From positions 24,776,517 to 24,840,516 of the forward strand of contig NC_084587.1 of assembly GCF_033807715.1 (NCBI RefSeq): DNA of 64,000 bases, given 5' to 3'. A model generated the notes under the pieces. It saw only the letters and a program-made list of their open reading frames with translations, ran no database searches and was not told where the DNA came from. The translations under genes were made by a program, and so were the position numbers. Positions 1 through 13,724 of the stretch are shown here, in pieces (the stretch's first letter is position 1; each line of letters opens with the position of its first letter). This DNA comes from Cololabis saira (taxonomy: Eukaryota > Chordata > Actinopteri > Beloniformes > Belonidae).

Positions 1-741
1 ATACCATTTACATAGACGACGGAATTTCCTCATACTGCGCTGATGTTGTCCTACGTCACCCTGTCTAGACCTTCTGCCATCCCTTTGCCCCCCCATGTAA
101 AATATTCCAGATAGTTTGCCACCAGCAGTTTTACAGCATTTGTTTTCACTCAACAGGGGGTGTCGTCATCCCGTCGAGAAGAAAACGCTCCCTTTTGGGT
201 GATTAATCTGTTGTGTTCTTTGTTCTCTGATTCTTGATGGTGGCACCATTGTTGATTGTGTATGTCTGTTATTTGAAGACAAGTTCAGATTAGACCTTCA
301 TGCAGCAATTCACTGACATGGTTACAGTGTCAGCTCAAATCTGATTTTCACCATATCTGATCTTTCTGACTGACAGTTTGCTCCAAAGTGATCAGATCAG
401 CTCTGATCTGTATGTCCATCCAGACATTTCTTAATTCATTCTATGGTAACCTTCCCACACTGTGCCTCATTGATGAAACGTAAGCGGAACATATTTGTGC
501 GTAAACTGTTCACAAAGGGAGATTTAAACATTTTGGGATTCATGAAAATTTAAGTATTTTTCATTGGTATGAATTTTTCATTGGTATGAACACACACCTG
601 TGTCTAAAAATTTGGATCTAGTAAAAATGAGGAATAAGAACAAATGTTGCTGGTCATTCTCAGATTTATAACATTAATGGCGTATATGCTCACAATTTGC
701 AATTAAATGTGTTGTAAACATGAGAATAAATTGAAAATCTA
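1..741. other. Non-coding stretch, no gene seen
   Basis: AT-rich DNA with no convincing coding frame, RNA gene or transposon terminus. Short self-similar words around TGATCTGATC occur near 350-410 but do not form a recognisable element. Confidence 0.5.
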
Positions 742-1787
742 GGGCCGTTTCCGAAATCGCATACTGTACTACTAGTACGTACTGATTTTGCCAAAATGTA
801 GTAAGTAGTATGCTGTATGTGAACAGAAGCAAAATCTGCAGTATGCAAAAAATACCCAGATGTCATACTGATTTGGAAAAAATCCGCAGCATGCATCAGA
901 CCAGTCTACCTCGCCTACTATATCCCAGAATGACTGGCACATTTTTTTTTTTTTTACAAGCTTTATTGAGAAAACACTCATACAATACAAAACAGAGTTA
1001 CAAATACAAAAACATTATTTTTATTATGTTTTATACCAAGTACGTAGAGGTGCACTAAATAAAAACCCAAACATATGTAGCTTAATAAAATAAAATGAAA
1101 TTCAATAGACTACTTGTGAGCCTACTGTGAAATGAATGAATGAATGAATGAATGAATGAATGAATGAATGAATGAATGAAAGCGCTGCTTCTGGGGATCC
1201 AGTAAAAACATGAAGCTTCACTTTATATTCAGAGAAACTTATGTGGCAGCTACAACTGTTAGATTTCATCTATTAAACCAACTTTTATCTTCCCAAATGA
1301 TTTATTTCAGCCAGCGGTAATTCTCCACAGAGCTGCAGGTCAGTTCATTGGATTACTTTCTCCCCAGGACGACGGCGCAGGTCGACCCAGCGATCACGTT
1401 TGTACTCCGGCTGTGAGCTGCTGCTGCTCCCGAGCCGGCGGCTCTTTTCATCCCCGAAAACATCGGAGCAAATTTCTTAACAGGCGTTATTTGGATAAAC
1501 TGAGCCCAGGTTGGGGATCTCAACGGTTACTTTTACACCTGAAAAAATATTAAAACTTAATAAAGTGTCATATTAACAGCGCTACAGCGGAAATTAAAAC
1601 AGCTTTTAGCTCTCGGCTTCTGCTGTCGTTTTGGTGCGAAATGCATTCTGGGATACTTGGCTGCATACTGCCGTGTGAACAGTCTGCTGGAGCGGCGTAC
1701 TGAATTGTTCATTTACCAGGCAGTATACAGTACATACTGATGCAGTATGTAGCATGTAGTACGTTAGTATGCGATTTTGGATACAGC
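742..1787. mobile_element. Non-autonomous DNA transposon (MITE) with long inverted ends
   Basis: The left end begins GGGCCGTTTCCGAAATCGCA. The right end, read on the other strand, is GCTGTATCCAAAATCGCATA followed by more ACGTACTAC-type sequence, so the two termini are imperfect inverted repeats of roughly 35-45 bp. There is no transposase frame. The interior (about 1246-1617) is shared with the element at 47411-48511, whose termini are different. A TGAA microsatellite sits inside it. The superfamily is not assigned because no clear target duplication is visible. Confidence 0.6.
1131..1180. repeat. (TGAA)n microsatellite
   Basis: About 12 perfect tandem copies of the tetramer TGAA, inside the MITE that spans 742-1787. 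Confidence 0.95.
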
Positions 1788-2337
1788 GTAGCATTTTATT
1801 TTAATTTTTGGGCATTTTGCATGAGTTTCAGATTATGTTCTTTAAAGCGACACTACGTAACTTTTCCACCTTAATATCATATTTCCAGAGTCATTGTGAT
1901 GGTACATCAACTTCCAACAGGTTTAATGACACCTCTTTCATGATCTGAGGGAGTCTGTATCGCCTTCACTGGCACTATGTAACTTTGAGGAGCATGGTAG
2001 GAACCCTGCCACACTAAAAAACTACAAATTTTACGGCTTTGACTGCTTTACGGCACATACGTCACTTCCCCCTCCTTCCCGATTCGCAGTCGAGACGAAA
2101 ATGGGCGGGGTTTGGAGCGCAGAGCTCCGCAGAAGCTGGTAACCTGTTGCTGCAGCAGCAGCAGCAGCAGCTCCACATATAACAGACCAGGGAAAAGATC
2201 CTAATGGTTTAACTTTTCAACGGTTTCCTGCTCGGAGGCAGAACCACGCAGGCCAAGTATCTGATATAACGGAGTAAAAGAGTGAAAGAGTCGTCGGCTC
2301 GCTTTGGATCGCGGCTGTAACGACCAAACACACAGTA

Positions 2338-2479
2338 AAGCCTGAATTATGGTTCTGCGTTAAATCGACGCAGAGCTACGGCGTAGGGTACGTGGCGACG
2401 CGCAACGTACGGTGCGTGTCGCAGCGTACCCTACGCCGTAGGCTCTGCGTCGATTTAACGCAGAACCATAAACAGCCTT
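2338..2479. repeat. GC-rich palindromic module, copy 1
   Basis: Near-perfect inverted repeat. The arms run from TTATGGTTCTGCGTTAAATC inward to CTACGGCGTAGGGTACG, and the right arm mirrors them back to AACGCAGAACCATAA. The same module recurs at seven other places (8731, 29439, 31409, 43156, 47816, 56830, 59563). It has no coding capacity. It may be a foldback MITE that inserted into the TTAA-flanked element around it. Confidence 0.8.
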
Positions 2480-2754
2480 AAACCACAAACACTCACACAG
2501 ACGGGCGTCGGATCAAAACACGGGTTTTATTCCCCACTTCTCCAGCTAAACGCAGTTGCTGGCCAGCTCTCTGCGGTGCAATTAACCCCAATCTTCAGAT
2601 AAAACTAGTTTGTTGAGGAAAAAATATTAACTCTTATTTGTAGCTGCAGAGGAAAAAAATAATCTCACGAGGAGCCTCTTCAGCATAATACAGCGGTCAA
2701 AAAAAAAAAGAAAAGGGATGGTTACAAAACATGTACTGTATGTTGTATTATACA

Positions 2755-2899
2755 AATTTATTGAAACATATGGCTCTTCAGTAGAGATTTCATATGGATC
2801 CAGACCGTTAATAATCATTATTTTCTCCATATACTGCTCCCTGGCTTCCTTGTTTAAGGTATCCCGGTAAATTCCAGTTCCTTTCCAGCAGTTTAACAT
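2755..2899 (-). pseudogene. Exon-like relic of a transposon-encoded protein
   Basis: On the minus strand an open frame begins at an ATG (2899) and reads a charged segment (…REQYMEKIMIINGLDPYEIS…), then meets a GTATAA splice-donor-like site near 2754. The segment resembles the N-terminal region of fish transposon-associated proteins that contain a …DPYEI… block; this is family recall, not a search result. It lies inside the TTAA-flanked element 1846-3110, so it is more likely a decayed transposon gene than a host gene. Confidence 0.35.
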
Positions 2900-3114
2900 C
2901 TTTTTTTTTGCGTTCCGTCTGTTCACTTGGTGAAACAGAAAAGCATCCAGTCTCCTCTCATCAAAACAAATGCAGCGAGGGGACAGGAGTTTTCCGGCAG
3001 TACGCGCTGGTGCTCATGGGAAACGTAGTGTTCTTTCTGGTAAAACAATACCGCTTTTGTCCAAAAGATGCCGCCAAACTCAGAAAAGCTGAAAGTTACG
3101 TTGTGCTGCTTTAA

Positions 3115-4985
3115 AAGGTGAATGGTTTTATTAAATGTACTTGATATGCTGAAGGACGCCCACACAGCAACTCAGGCTGTTACGGACCACACAAGTGGTG
3201 TTTGAAGCCATTTGTTTAAATGTTTTCCATGATTAACCAAATATGCAGTAAAATCCTCTCTTTTTTTTAAAGCAAGATGTTGCTCTTCCTATACAGATGT
3301 TCAGTGAGATGAAAAATTGTGTAATCACAAATTTCCAGGTGTTCAGGATAATGATAACAGCAAAAATGCAAGATCTGAAATAGAATGAGGAAAACCTGGG
3401 AAACAATTTTTTATTTTGATGACTTTTTCTGTTTTTTTTTTCCAAAACTAAAACATGTAGAGAAACAGGTGATGACCAGTCCTGGGCGTACCTGCCTTTC
3501 AGCGAGCTGGGATTGGCTCCCTGCATTGTAATAAGCAGGTTTAGAAAATGGATGTATGGATAGATGCAGAGAAATGGCATAAGAAAGTCTTTATACAGTA
3601 ACTAGAACACATTCCTTCAGCAACCGGTGAACCCAGTGATCTGCCTCTGTGGTGGAAATGATTTTTAACACTGGCATCGATGTGGGTGGCACAGCATGGT
3701 GGTAGATGCGTGAGTCTTTAACTGAGATGAGATGGGTCAGTGTTAGAAGGAAGAAACAGAAAGACTTGCATAAGAATAGGCACATTGTGCTGTTAATTTA
3801 TCAAGTCCAAGCACATATTGGTACCTTTTTTTTCTCCCCACTTTCTTTCCACTCAGCTGTCAGTCGTGACATTCAGCTACATCAGTCGTCATATATTATT
3901 AATTCCCTAACCTTTTGTATTTCTTTTTGCTTTAATCACATTTTAGAATGGGATTTCAAATTAAACACATACTCTGTCGCCTTTACGACTACTTATCATT
4001 CTAGGCACCTACGCTAAGCAAGTGAGGACTCCAACATCTTCTTGGACATAGATAAACCTATTCTGGTAGTCAAGAATACGAATGATAACTGAATTCCCAT
4101 ATTATACTTCAATTCTCTCTGGATTTAAGCCCCAGCAGGCAGAGGCAACATTTTGGTCCATGCCTATCTATTAATTTTTCTGAGAATGTATTAATTGAAT
4201 TTACAATACTTTTGAAAGAGTGTAAGTCATTTCAAAGCTTATTTGATCTTTCAGCAAATCCTCATTAGCTACATGCTCTCATTGCTGCTTGTCCTCAAAG
4301 CACGCCAACTGTAACATCTTTATCCCAGTGCAGTTTCTCTCAAATGAGAAAACGGATGTTTTAATCTTCCACATACTTTCAAAAGATAGAGCAAAGGAAG
4401 AGAAGTCCTCTAGGAGTCCAATGTGTTATCCCAGCCAATATATTGATGAATGCTTGAGACTGATCCAAGGATTAAGTCCCTCAGAGAGACAGGTAAGAAG
4501 ACAAGGAGGGATGGTGATGTTTATATTCATTTGTCCTCTACTGTGAAATGTGCCCACTTCTTCTCGATCACTTATGAATAATGCTCAGAGGGCTTACCAT
4601 GACCCCTCTGCTATTACATCAGATGAGGGATCTGTTTGAAAACCAACTGGCCGTGCCCTAAACATCATATTTGTGCTTTGTCATTTGCCCCAGGAGGTCA
4701 CCAAGTTGCAATACAACACCAATGGTTAAAATCTTCCAAATAAATGCACAGGGAGTATGGTGCTGGGGGTCAAACAAATACTCGTGCCCGTCGCCGAGAA
4801 CAGCTCAGGGCGTGGGCAACAGGCACGACCCGGGCACGAGCCGGGCACGAGCCGGGCACGAGCCTGGTGCACTCCGACACTACAGCGCTCTGAACACTCA
4901 GCTGCAGCGCATTTGTTAATTTGTTTATGGGAGTTAAATAGAGGTACTGCCACAGCTCGTCGCGAGTTCGTCCTGGCTACGTTAG
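3115..4985. other. Non-coding stretch with a LINE/SINE-type tail fragment
   Basis: No host gene is supported. At about 3503-3566 there is a GGGATTGGCTCC … TAAGCAGGTTTAGAAAATGG … ATGGATAGATG string. This matches the style of a very common fish retroposon 3' tail that ends in ATGG/GATG units. The rest is AT-rich single-copy-looking sequence. Confidence 0.45.
4831..4863. repeat. 3 x 11 bp tandem repeat
   Basis: Three perfect copies of CGGGCACGAGC, preceded by a degenerate one, in a locally GC-rich patch. No function is evident. Confidence 0.85.
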
Positions 4986-5039
4986 AGAGTATGGTTACTG
5001 TTATTTATTTATTTTTTTAAATAACAGTAACCATACTCT
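4986..5039. repeat. Perfect 22-bp-arm hairpin
   Basis: Arm 4986-5007 (AGAGTATGGTTACTGTTATT…) is the exact reverse complement of 5018-5039, with a 10 nt T-rich loop. It lies just downstream, in transposase orientation, of the pogo/Tigger relic at 5103-5300. It could be part of that element's decayed 3' region or a separate small foldback. Confidence 0.85.
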
Positions 5040-5102
5040 AGCTGTTCTCCTGGTCTCAGCGCGATCAGGCTGCGGATGAAGCCCGCCGGGCTGAGTCCTG
5101 AC

Positions 5103-5300
5103 ACCTCCTGGAATGACAGCAAGCGCAGCGTTCATTTGTTTCACTTCTTTTTTCACATCGGGTGTGAGATGGGCATGCATAGAGTCACAGATCAACAGCG
5201 ATGATGATGTGTGAAAAAAAACACCGGGTCGCCTTACATACACCTTCCTCAGCCACTCTTTCATCATCTCTTCATCCATCCAGCCCATTTCATTTGCCTT
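5103..5300 (-). pseudogene. pogo/Tigger-type DDE transposase fragment
   Basis: About 65 codons on the minus strand resemble the central part of pogo/Tigger (DDE_1) transposases. They include a GWMDEEMMKEWL segment, RRPG, then LICDSMHAHLTPDVK, which carries the conserved second aspartate with its characteristic …AHLT… follow-on, and AVIPGG. In the family this is the catalytic core that cuts and joins TA-target transposons. The frame collapses after IPGG, and no N-terminal HTH domains are visible, so this is a relic. A possible element terminus lies upstream at 5445-5464. Confidence 0.7.
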
Positions 5301-7968
<2,668 letters not shown>

Positions 7969-8180
7969 AGTTTATTTGTATAGCATAATTCAACACAAGG
8001 TAATTCAAAGTGTTTTACATTAACATTAAAAGCGGCAAGACACAATTAAACAGTAAATGACAAATAAAATGATAAGAAAAGAGGTAAAATAATAAAAAGC
8101 ACAAGTTGTTAAAAAGTAAGGGCAGTAGAGTACAGCAGGTAAGTATCTAATTTAAGAATACGCTTTTAAGAGTACGCTTT
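7969..8180 (+). repeat. Dispersed retroposon tail, copy 1
   Basis: This matches 44309-44520 almost base for base (AGGCAAGGCAAGTTTATTT … AATTCAACACAAGGTAATTC … AAAGCGGCAAGACA…). It is a high-copy fish repeat resembling the 3' region of an L2-like LINE or a derived SINE. Exact family membership cannot be settled here. This copy is shorter than the one at 44309. Confidence 0.7.
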
Positions 8181-8409
8181 AGAGAAGATTTCAACCACAT
8201 ACAACAACATGTTTATTTTGAAAACCAAAAAGCCCATCACGACAAAACGTGTTTAGAAATGAATCTTTAAGAATGCAGATTTTTGCATAATTTTTACAAG
8301 ATCTCGAAACATCTGGGTGAACTTGGAATCCTATGAATCCAGTGTCCACCCAAACGTGCGTCCTGCCCACCCGATCAAAGGTAATGGGGATCCTTTATTT
8401 TTTTATAAT

Positions 8410-8414
<5 letters not shown>

Positions 8415-8471
<57 letters not shown>

Positions 8472-8479
8472 ATATATAT
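8415..8479. repeat. (TA)n microsatellite, interrupted
   Basis: Alternating TA with one A-rich interruption near 8465. Confidence 0.93.
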
Positions 8480-8730
8480 CTGTACCGTTTCTGATTGGGT
8501 CGGCACTGCGCATCATTTTTAGACATAACAATGAACGCATACCGCAAAAGTTGTGTCTCGGCGGAGGGACCCGGCGTCCCAGCAAAATGAGAAACAGAGA
8601 AAGGTGTTCAGAACAAAACCACCAGCAAACTAACAAACCAACCAACAAAGCTCAAAGTTAACAAAACGAACCAGCAATGAACAACAAATGAGCTGACGGG
8701 CTGCAGGTTCAGGCTCACAGCGCGACTGAA

Positions 8731-8800
8731 GACTGATTTATGGTTCCGCGTTACACCAACGCAGAGCCTACGGCGTAGGGGACGCGGCGACCGTACGTGA
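8731..8800. repeat. GC-rich palindromic module, half copy
   Basis: Only the left arm of the module is present (GATTTATGGTTCCGCGTTAC … GCCTACGGCGTAGGG). The mirrored arm is missing, so this copy is truncated or was joined to other sequence at about 8800. Confidence 0.75.
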
Positions 8801-9031
8801 AAATGCAGTCTTTTTTCTGCTATTAAAACATGATTTGTAATGTGAATTTGCAACACTTAAACTACAAATAATAGTTTTTGACGTGACATCAGAGATTGTA
8901 CATGCTCTCTGTGAAAGGATGAGTAGCTCCACAACTGGAAAAGGGCGGGTGGTTTGGAGCGTCTGGGACAGTCATATCCGATCTGAGTGTTTGGAGCAGG
9001 GGCGGATCTAGGATGTCAGGAGATCCGGGGC

Positions 9032-9388
9032 TTAGCCCCGGGGGGGGGGGGTTTCCCGGTTTGGCGCCGTTTTCCCACTCCTTTGGACGTACAGTAGCCT
9101 ACAGCTCGGTTTGCAATAGCTCTCTACCACTACCAAAAGTTTTCTACCATTTTTAAATACACCTGGCATGTCCAAATTTTGGGAGATTTCTCTCCACTTT
9201 TGTCCCTTTTTATTGAGGTCATGATAGGCCTGCAGTCTTGTATCCCACAGCTCCTCACACAGACGCACAGCCAAAATGATTTTTTCTTCAATCTTGATCG
9301 TCTCTGATCTACAACCTGCAAGTTTTTTTCTCCCTCCACCACCTTCTCTCCTATTGGACACCGCCGAGATGTCGTCACAGCGCAGCAC
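9032..9388 (-). CDS. MADF-like reading frame inside a hAT element
   Basis: A 118-codon open frame. Residues about 32-75 read IEEKIILAVRLCEELWDTRL then a segment with …YHDLNKKGQKWREIS…. The spacing of aromatic and charged residues (EELWD, …WREI…) is that of MADF DNA-binding domains, which occur in transcription factors and in the accessory protein of PIF/Harbinger transposons. The C-terminal third looks like read-through into the element's terminal GC-rich end. It may be a captured exon or a relic of another transposon. Translation is unproven. Confidence 0.45.
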   Translation of the reverse strand: MLRCDDISAVSNRREGGGGRKKLAGCRSETIKIEEKIILAVRLCEELWDTRLQAYHDLNKKGQKWREISQNLDMPGVFKNGRKLLVVVESYCKPSCRLLYVQRSGKTAPNRETPPPRG

Positions 9389-9500
9389 GGTGAAATTAAA
9401 AAATGTTCAATTTGGGCGCAGGCAAATGTTTTAAGATATTTAGATAATTTTAGATATTTTGCGGCGCAGTATCAGGCATCATTTTAGATGCTTCCCGCGC

Positions 9501-9743
9501 CCTGAATGCATTAAGTGACGGGAGCATTATTTTTTATAGGATGTTACTGGACTATCAAATTATGCTACTCCTGAAATATTGATTTAAAATGGCTGAATTG
9601 AGGTATAAGAATGCTGAGATTCATCCTGCAGTGGTAGTGAGGTGATTAGTATCTTACCTGAATGCATTAAGTGACGGGAGCATTATTTGATAGGACGTTA
9701 CTGGACTATCAAATTATGCTACCCCTGAAATATTGATTTAAAA
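9501..9743. repeat. Diverged direct repeat pair (about 88 bp units)
   Basis: Segment 9501-9590 (CCTGAATGCATTAAGTGACG … ATATTGATTTAAAAT) recurs at 9657-9743 with a few substitutions and a small length change, separated by 66 bp. This looks like a local duplication inside the hAT-type element. Confidence 0.85.
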
Positions 9744-10598
9744 TTGATAATATGGGATGTTGAGTATTTGATCCTTCAAAATTCACTACCCATGACATTA
9801 ATTGCATTAATTGTTGTGAACATTATACGATAAAGAGGAAAAATAAAACAATTCGATCGCTTTATTTGATATTCATTCAGTCATTCTCGTTTATTTAACC
9901 ATGCAGGTCATTAATAACACATTCTTATTTACAATAACGGCCTGGCAAGAGACAAGGACCACTTGGGGGGAAAGGAAGTGGTTTAGGGAGTAAAACGGTA
10001 AGATTGTTGCTCTGCAAAAGGTAGAAAACCATTAAGGAACTTTTTCTGATAGGGTAGCAAAACTCGACAGATAGATGCTATCGGTTTATGCCGTGGTAGC
10101 ATTTTTCGACGAAGCAGCAGAAATCAACAGAACACCGGCTCGGTCTGCGCTTTGCGCCCAGAGCGGACGCTTCCCCACCGAGCTCGGCGGCACGAGACGG
10201 CACCTGCCGCGGTGTTTGCGCCCCAATTGAACATTTAGACCAGACGATTTTTTTGTTTTTTTGTTTTTTCAGATCTGGGCACCTGCGCCGTCTCTGCGCC
10301 GAGTCTGCGCCCAACCCGGCGGCGTGCGCCCTGTTGCGCGCCGCCGACCCTGCGCTCTTGCGCGGAGGCAGCAAATACACAATGAATGGGTAAACCGGCA
10401 GCTGCTACCGCTGTGCGCCCTCTGCGTGAAAACCGCTTTAGTCAATCTTGATTGTTGACATGGGGGCTCGCCTGCTCGGCCATCTCCGTGGGCGCTCGGG
10501 CCCCGAAGCACCCACGGTTCCGGCGCCTATTGATCCGGGGCTTTTGGAAAAACATTCGGGGCTTGAGCCCAAGTAGCCACCCCCTAGATCCGCCTCTG

Positions 10599-12253
10599 GT
10601 TTGGAGCTGTTCAGACTGAGACGCATCTGCCCAAATGCGATAATGATCGGATATGAAACTACCTCCCGGAGGTGGTTTCGATCTGGTTTGCAAAAATCGG
10701 ATCTCATGCGGTTTGGGACTGTTCAGACTTCAAAAGAGTCATCCAGTTTCAATCTGGATGGGCTAAAAATCGGATATTTGCCTGCAGTCTGAACGCGGCG
10801 GCCCTAGAGTTCTCTGAGGTTGTATTGGGGCAGAACAAAACCCCAGTCTAAAACAGGCTGTGCTTCCGCTCCTGTTGGGACCCAGGGGTGACCCTGATGC
10901 ACTCATCACTTTTAAACTGGGTGGATCAGGGCTCATCAGACTTTTTGCAATTTCTCCAGACTCGTTATGTTCTTGAAAAATTCTCTAAAATGGACAAAAA
11001 TATTTCCACGAGCACAGGATGTGTTTATCAACATGGTTATTTAAAGAATGGTAAGCAACTCATTGTTTCAGTCAGTTAATTAACTTTTTACCAGTGAAAC
11101 ATATTAATCACTGCAGTACATTTCCTTGACAAAATAGTGTTCCCTTATCCTTGTTGCTATGGGAGAATTTTATGATCTGCCAATTGTCACTGAAGGAAGT
11201 CCCATAATCTCAGCTGTTAATTTTCTGCTCAAATCCACTGAACAAATCCCCTGATACAGTATTGCACCTACCAGTGGTATGCACACAAGACAATGCTGAT
11301 TTATTGCTCTCATTATGCCACATTAACAAGACTAAAGCAGTGAGTGAGAGAGAGAGAGGCCTAAAAGCAAGTTAGTTGAACAAAGATTTTATGTATCATT
11401 AATTTCTTCCTGCTTTCGATGACTCTCATCTGTTTCCTTTTGACACTCTTTAATCTTGGAGGACCAAATTAAAAGCATTGAATATCCCACCAGGGTCTGT
11501 GCCACCCAAAATCTTTACCACAGACTTTTCCTGTGCAGAAAGAGGTTGGAACAAGGCACATGGATTGCATGTGCCTTGCAGACTTTATTATCATTATTTA
11601 CAACAGCAAAACACGCCAAAGAGATAATCTCTAGAGGTGCTAAAATCTTTATTACAATCTACATGTATGCACCAATCTTTAGTCTTTCCATGCTTTCAAA
11701 AAAAAATGTACTTGAATTTGAGTTAAACACCTTCAGTTTTAGAGGGCTCAATAACAGATACAACTAGGACCCAAGACACTGAAAGGCTGGTTTTAGTATT
11801 GAAATTGTATGATATATAATGTATTGATAAATAAGTATTGTGATTTGATAGTTGGACAAAAGCAATACTGTACTTTTAAGAAAAAATGGCTGCAACAGAT
11901 ATCGATTTTGTAAGTAATGGGTCAAATGAGAAATAGTAAGATTTTTCTTCTGGAACACAGTCATCCTGGATATTTGGATATGACTCTCAGATATTCATTG
12001 GGGATACATGCAGCCTTTAAAATCTAAAGTTGAACCAGTGCTGCTTTCATTGCATAAATCTACACTCTACATATATAACTAGAGTTTTCAAATTGGTAGC
12101 CTATACTTTTAAGTTTAGTTGGTTAAAACCAATGTAAATCAGGACAGTTCTTGAGCAATTGTACATTATTTGCTTAGTTTTATATTTGTATGCTTAAAAT
12201 AACCTAATTATATTTAATGAGTAAATAAAGGGGGCAATGTGTTAACAATTTAA
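10599..12253. other. Non-coding stretch, nothing recognised
   Basis: The first 200 bp (CATCTGCCCAAATGCG … CAGTCTGAACGCGGCGGCCC) look like part of a repeat into which the hAT element inserted. Beyond that there is no gene or terminus. Confidence 0.4.
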
Positions 12254-12960
12254 GGGCCATTTCCACTAGCAGGAGTTCCGGGTAGAGTTTTTGTGGCCGG
12301 GGCGTTTGCGTGTATCTCCATTATCAGGAATGGCCCTGTAATGTGGCCTTCAGGAACCTTTACAGGGGCAAAAAATGGCTCTGTAGTGGGAGGGTGGCGT
12401 TTTTCCGTCTAGAGGGGCTACCTGGTGGGTGGTATCTTCTGATTGTGTATTCTAAAAGCAGGAAATTACGTACAGCCCTCTCACAGCCCTCTCACGTGAA
12501 CTTAAATCATGTCACCACAAATCATTTAAGCATTTTGACCAAATACATGTTGCTATGAGTACATTTAGAAAGTACATGAAAAAAAGATGGATGGACATGA
12601 TACAGTACAGCAAACAAACAAACTCCCTCCCCCCTGTGCCCTGCCTCACATGAAGCTCCCGCCTCCGACACCCCCCCTCTGGTACGGGGGCCAGCAGGAC
12701 GTGTTGCCGTACTTTGGGAGGTGGGAGTAGGGTGAGGACTGTCCAATCACTGACATTCAAGCAGATTGACCAATAGGCACCGTGCGGGCCGAATAGCGCC
12801 TATTGGTTGACTTCTTTGCAGGATTACAGCAGATAGAAGAAATATTTTCTTTTGGTTCTTGTTGATAATCATATTTCATAGGTAACACTATTGGGCCATA
12901 ACAACCTTATAAATGATTTTGATAAAAATGTACAATATGTAAAATCGTAGACACTAGCTT
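12254..12960. mobile_element. Possible MITE terminus and flanking non-coding DNA
   Basis: GGGCCATTTCCACTAGCAGG at 12254 has the look of a MITE end, but no matching inverted end was found, so the element is truncated or the call is wrong. Near 12768-12812 the arms GACCAATAGGC and GCCTATTGGTT form a small hairpin containing inverted CCAAT boxes. Confidence 0.35.
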
Positions 12961-13229
12961 TAAGTATCTACCACTCGAAATATCAGAGTTGTATTTGACT
13001 CCAGTTCCCAGTATGATGGACTGTCTTTAAATTACATCCTCTTGACTAGGCCTGGGACGATAACAAATTTTGCTGGACGATATATTGTCCCACAAATTAT
13101 TGACGATAAACGATATTATTGTCGACACCAAAATAAGCACTTATGTAATGTTAATATATCAATTTCAAATGTAATAATTAAACCTTTATTTGACATTTTA
13201 AATATGCAAAACAAATAAAACAAGCAAAC

Positions 13230-13645
13230 GGGGGTTCGAGCCTTCGTGCCCCCAAGTGCAGACCATCGGGACGCCCGGTCGCGACGTGCGGGACCCGCCC
13301 GGGGACCTCCGCACCCCTCGCAGGGGGTGAGAGGAAAAAGGGAGTGCCGTCTCCGTCGAGCCCCCCGCTTGCGCGGTGGGCGCGGCTGCCGGGGGACTCA
13401 GGTCTCCGCGCTGACCGCGTACCACTGCGCCTGCGAAGGCCGGCGGAGGCGAACACACGCTCCCATCCACTTGGGGATCTTGGCGGCGGACGCGTGGGGT
13501 GATGGAGCTCTGGCTCGTCCCCTCGCTGCGCCGGTACGCCCGGCAATCACCCGAGCACTGAGCCGCGGGCTGGAGGGAGAGAGATGGCCGGCCTCCGGGC
13601 CGCCACCGCCCCTCTCCTCTCCACCCGCGCTCTCCTTTTTTTTTC
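13230..13645 (+). other. ITS2-like ribosomal spacer captured in a hAT element
   Basis: A GC-rich segment lies immediately upstream of, and collinear with, the 5' end of 28S rRNA, the position of ITS2 in an rDNA unit. It begins abruptly after AT-rich transposon sequence, and no 5.8S sequence is recognisable upstream. Spacer sequence evolves fast, so identification rests on adjacency and composition. Open frames here are by-products of GC content. Confidence 0.65.
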
Positions 13646-13662
13646 CGCCTCAGATCAGACGA

Positions 13663-13704
<42 letters not shown>

Positions 13705-13724
13705 TAAACTAACAAGGATTCCCT
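13646..13724 (+). rRNA. 28S rRNA 5'-end fragment (pseudogenic)
   Basis: The strongly conserved start of eukaryotic 28S rRNA is readable: CCTCAGATCAGACGAGACAA, then CCCGCTGAATTTAAGCATAT, then TACTAAGCGGAGGAAAA and AACAAGGATTCCC. The match ends at about 13724, where AGTAACGGCGAG would be expected and CGCGCAGTC is found. Only about 79 bp of 28S remain, so it cannot make functional rRNA. It lies within the hAT element spanning 13047-14040. Confidence 0.92.

Larger units (their letters stand above)
1846..3110. mobile_element. TTAA-flanked transposon, family A, copy 1
   Basis: This 1,265 bp element is flanked on both sides by TTAA (1842-1845 and 3111-3114). Its inverted ends are AGCGACACTACGTAACTTT on the left and, on the other strand, AGCAGCACAACGTAACTTTC on the right. 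TTAA targets are known for piggyBac and Kolobok transposons, and the sequence alone does not separate the two. The left about 250 bp and the right about 170 bp match the ends of the element at 14276-23312. The interior holds a GC-rich palindromic module (2338-2479) and an exon-like relic on the minus strand (2755-2899). Confidence 0.75.
8997..10598. mobile_element. hAT-type non-autonomous element with 8 bp target duplication
   Basis: The ends CAGGGGCGGATCTAG and CTAGATCCGCCTCTG are inverted copies of each other with one mismatch. A perfect 8 bp direct repeat GTTTGGAG flanks the 1,602 bp element (8989-8996 and 10599-10606), as expected for hAT transposition. The interior holds a MADF-like reading frame (9032-9388, minus), a diverged direct repeat (9501-9590 / 9657-9743), runs of G and C next to both ends, and a GC-rich patch (about 10265-10370). 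No hAT transposase is seen, so movement would need a helper. Confidence 0.85.

Noticed and set aside
4831..4863. Short tandem repeat considered as a CRISPR-like array
   Set aside because: Units are contiguous 11-mers without spacers, in a eukaryotic genome. No CRISPR array exists in this window.
13178..13707. Frames of 90-153 codons on both strands in 13178-13707
   Set aside because: They lie in ITS2-like rDNA. Open frames reflect the high GC content, and the 28S start on the plus strand identifies the sequence.
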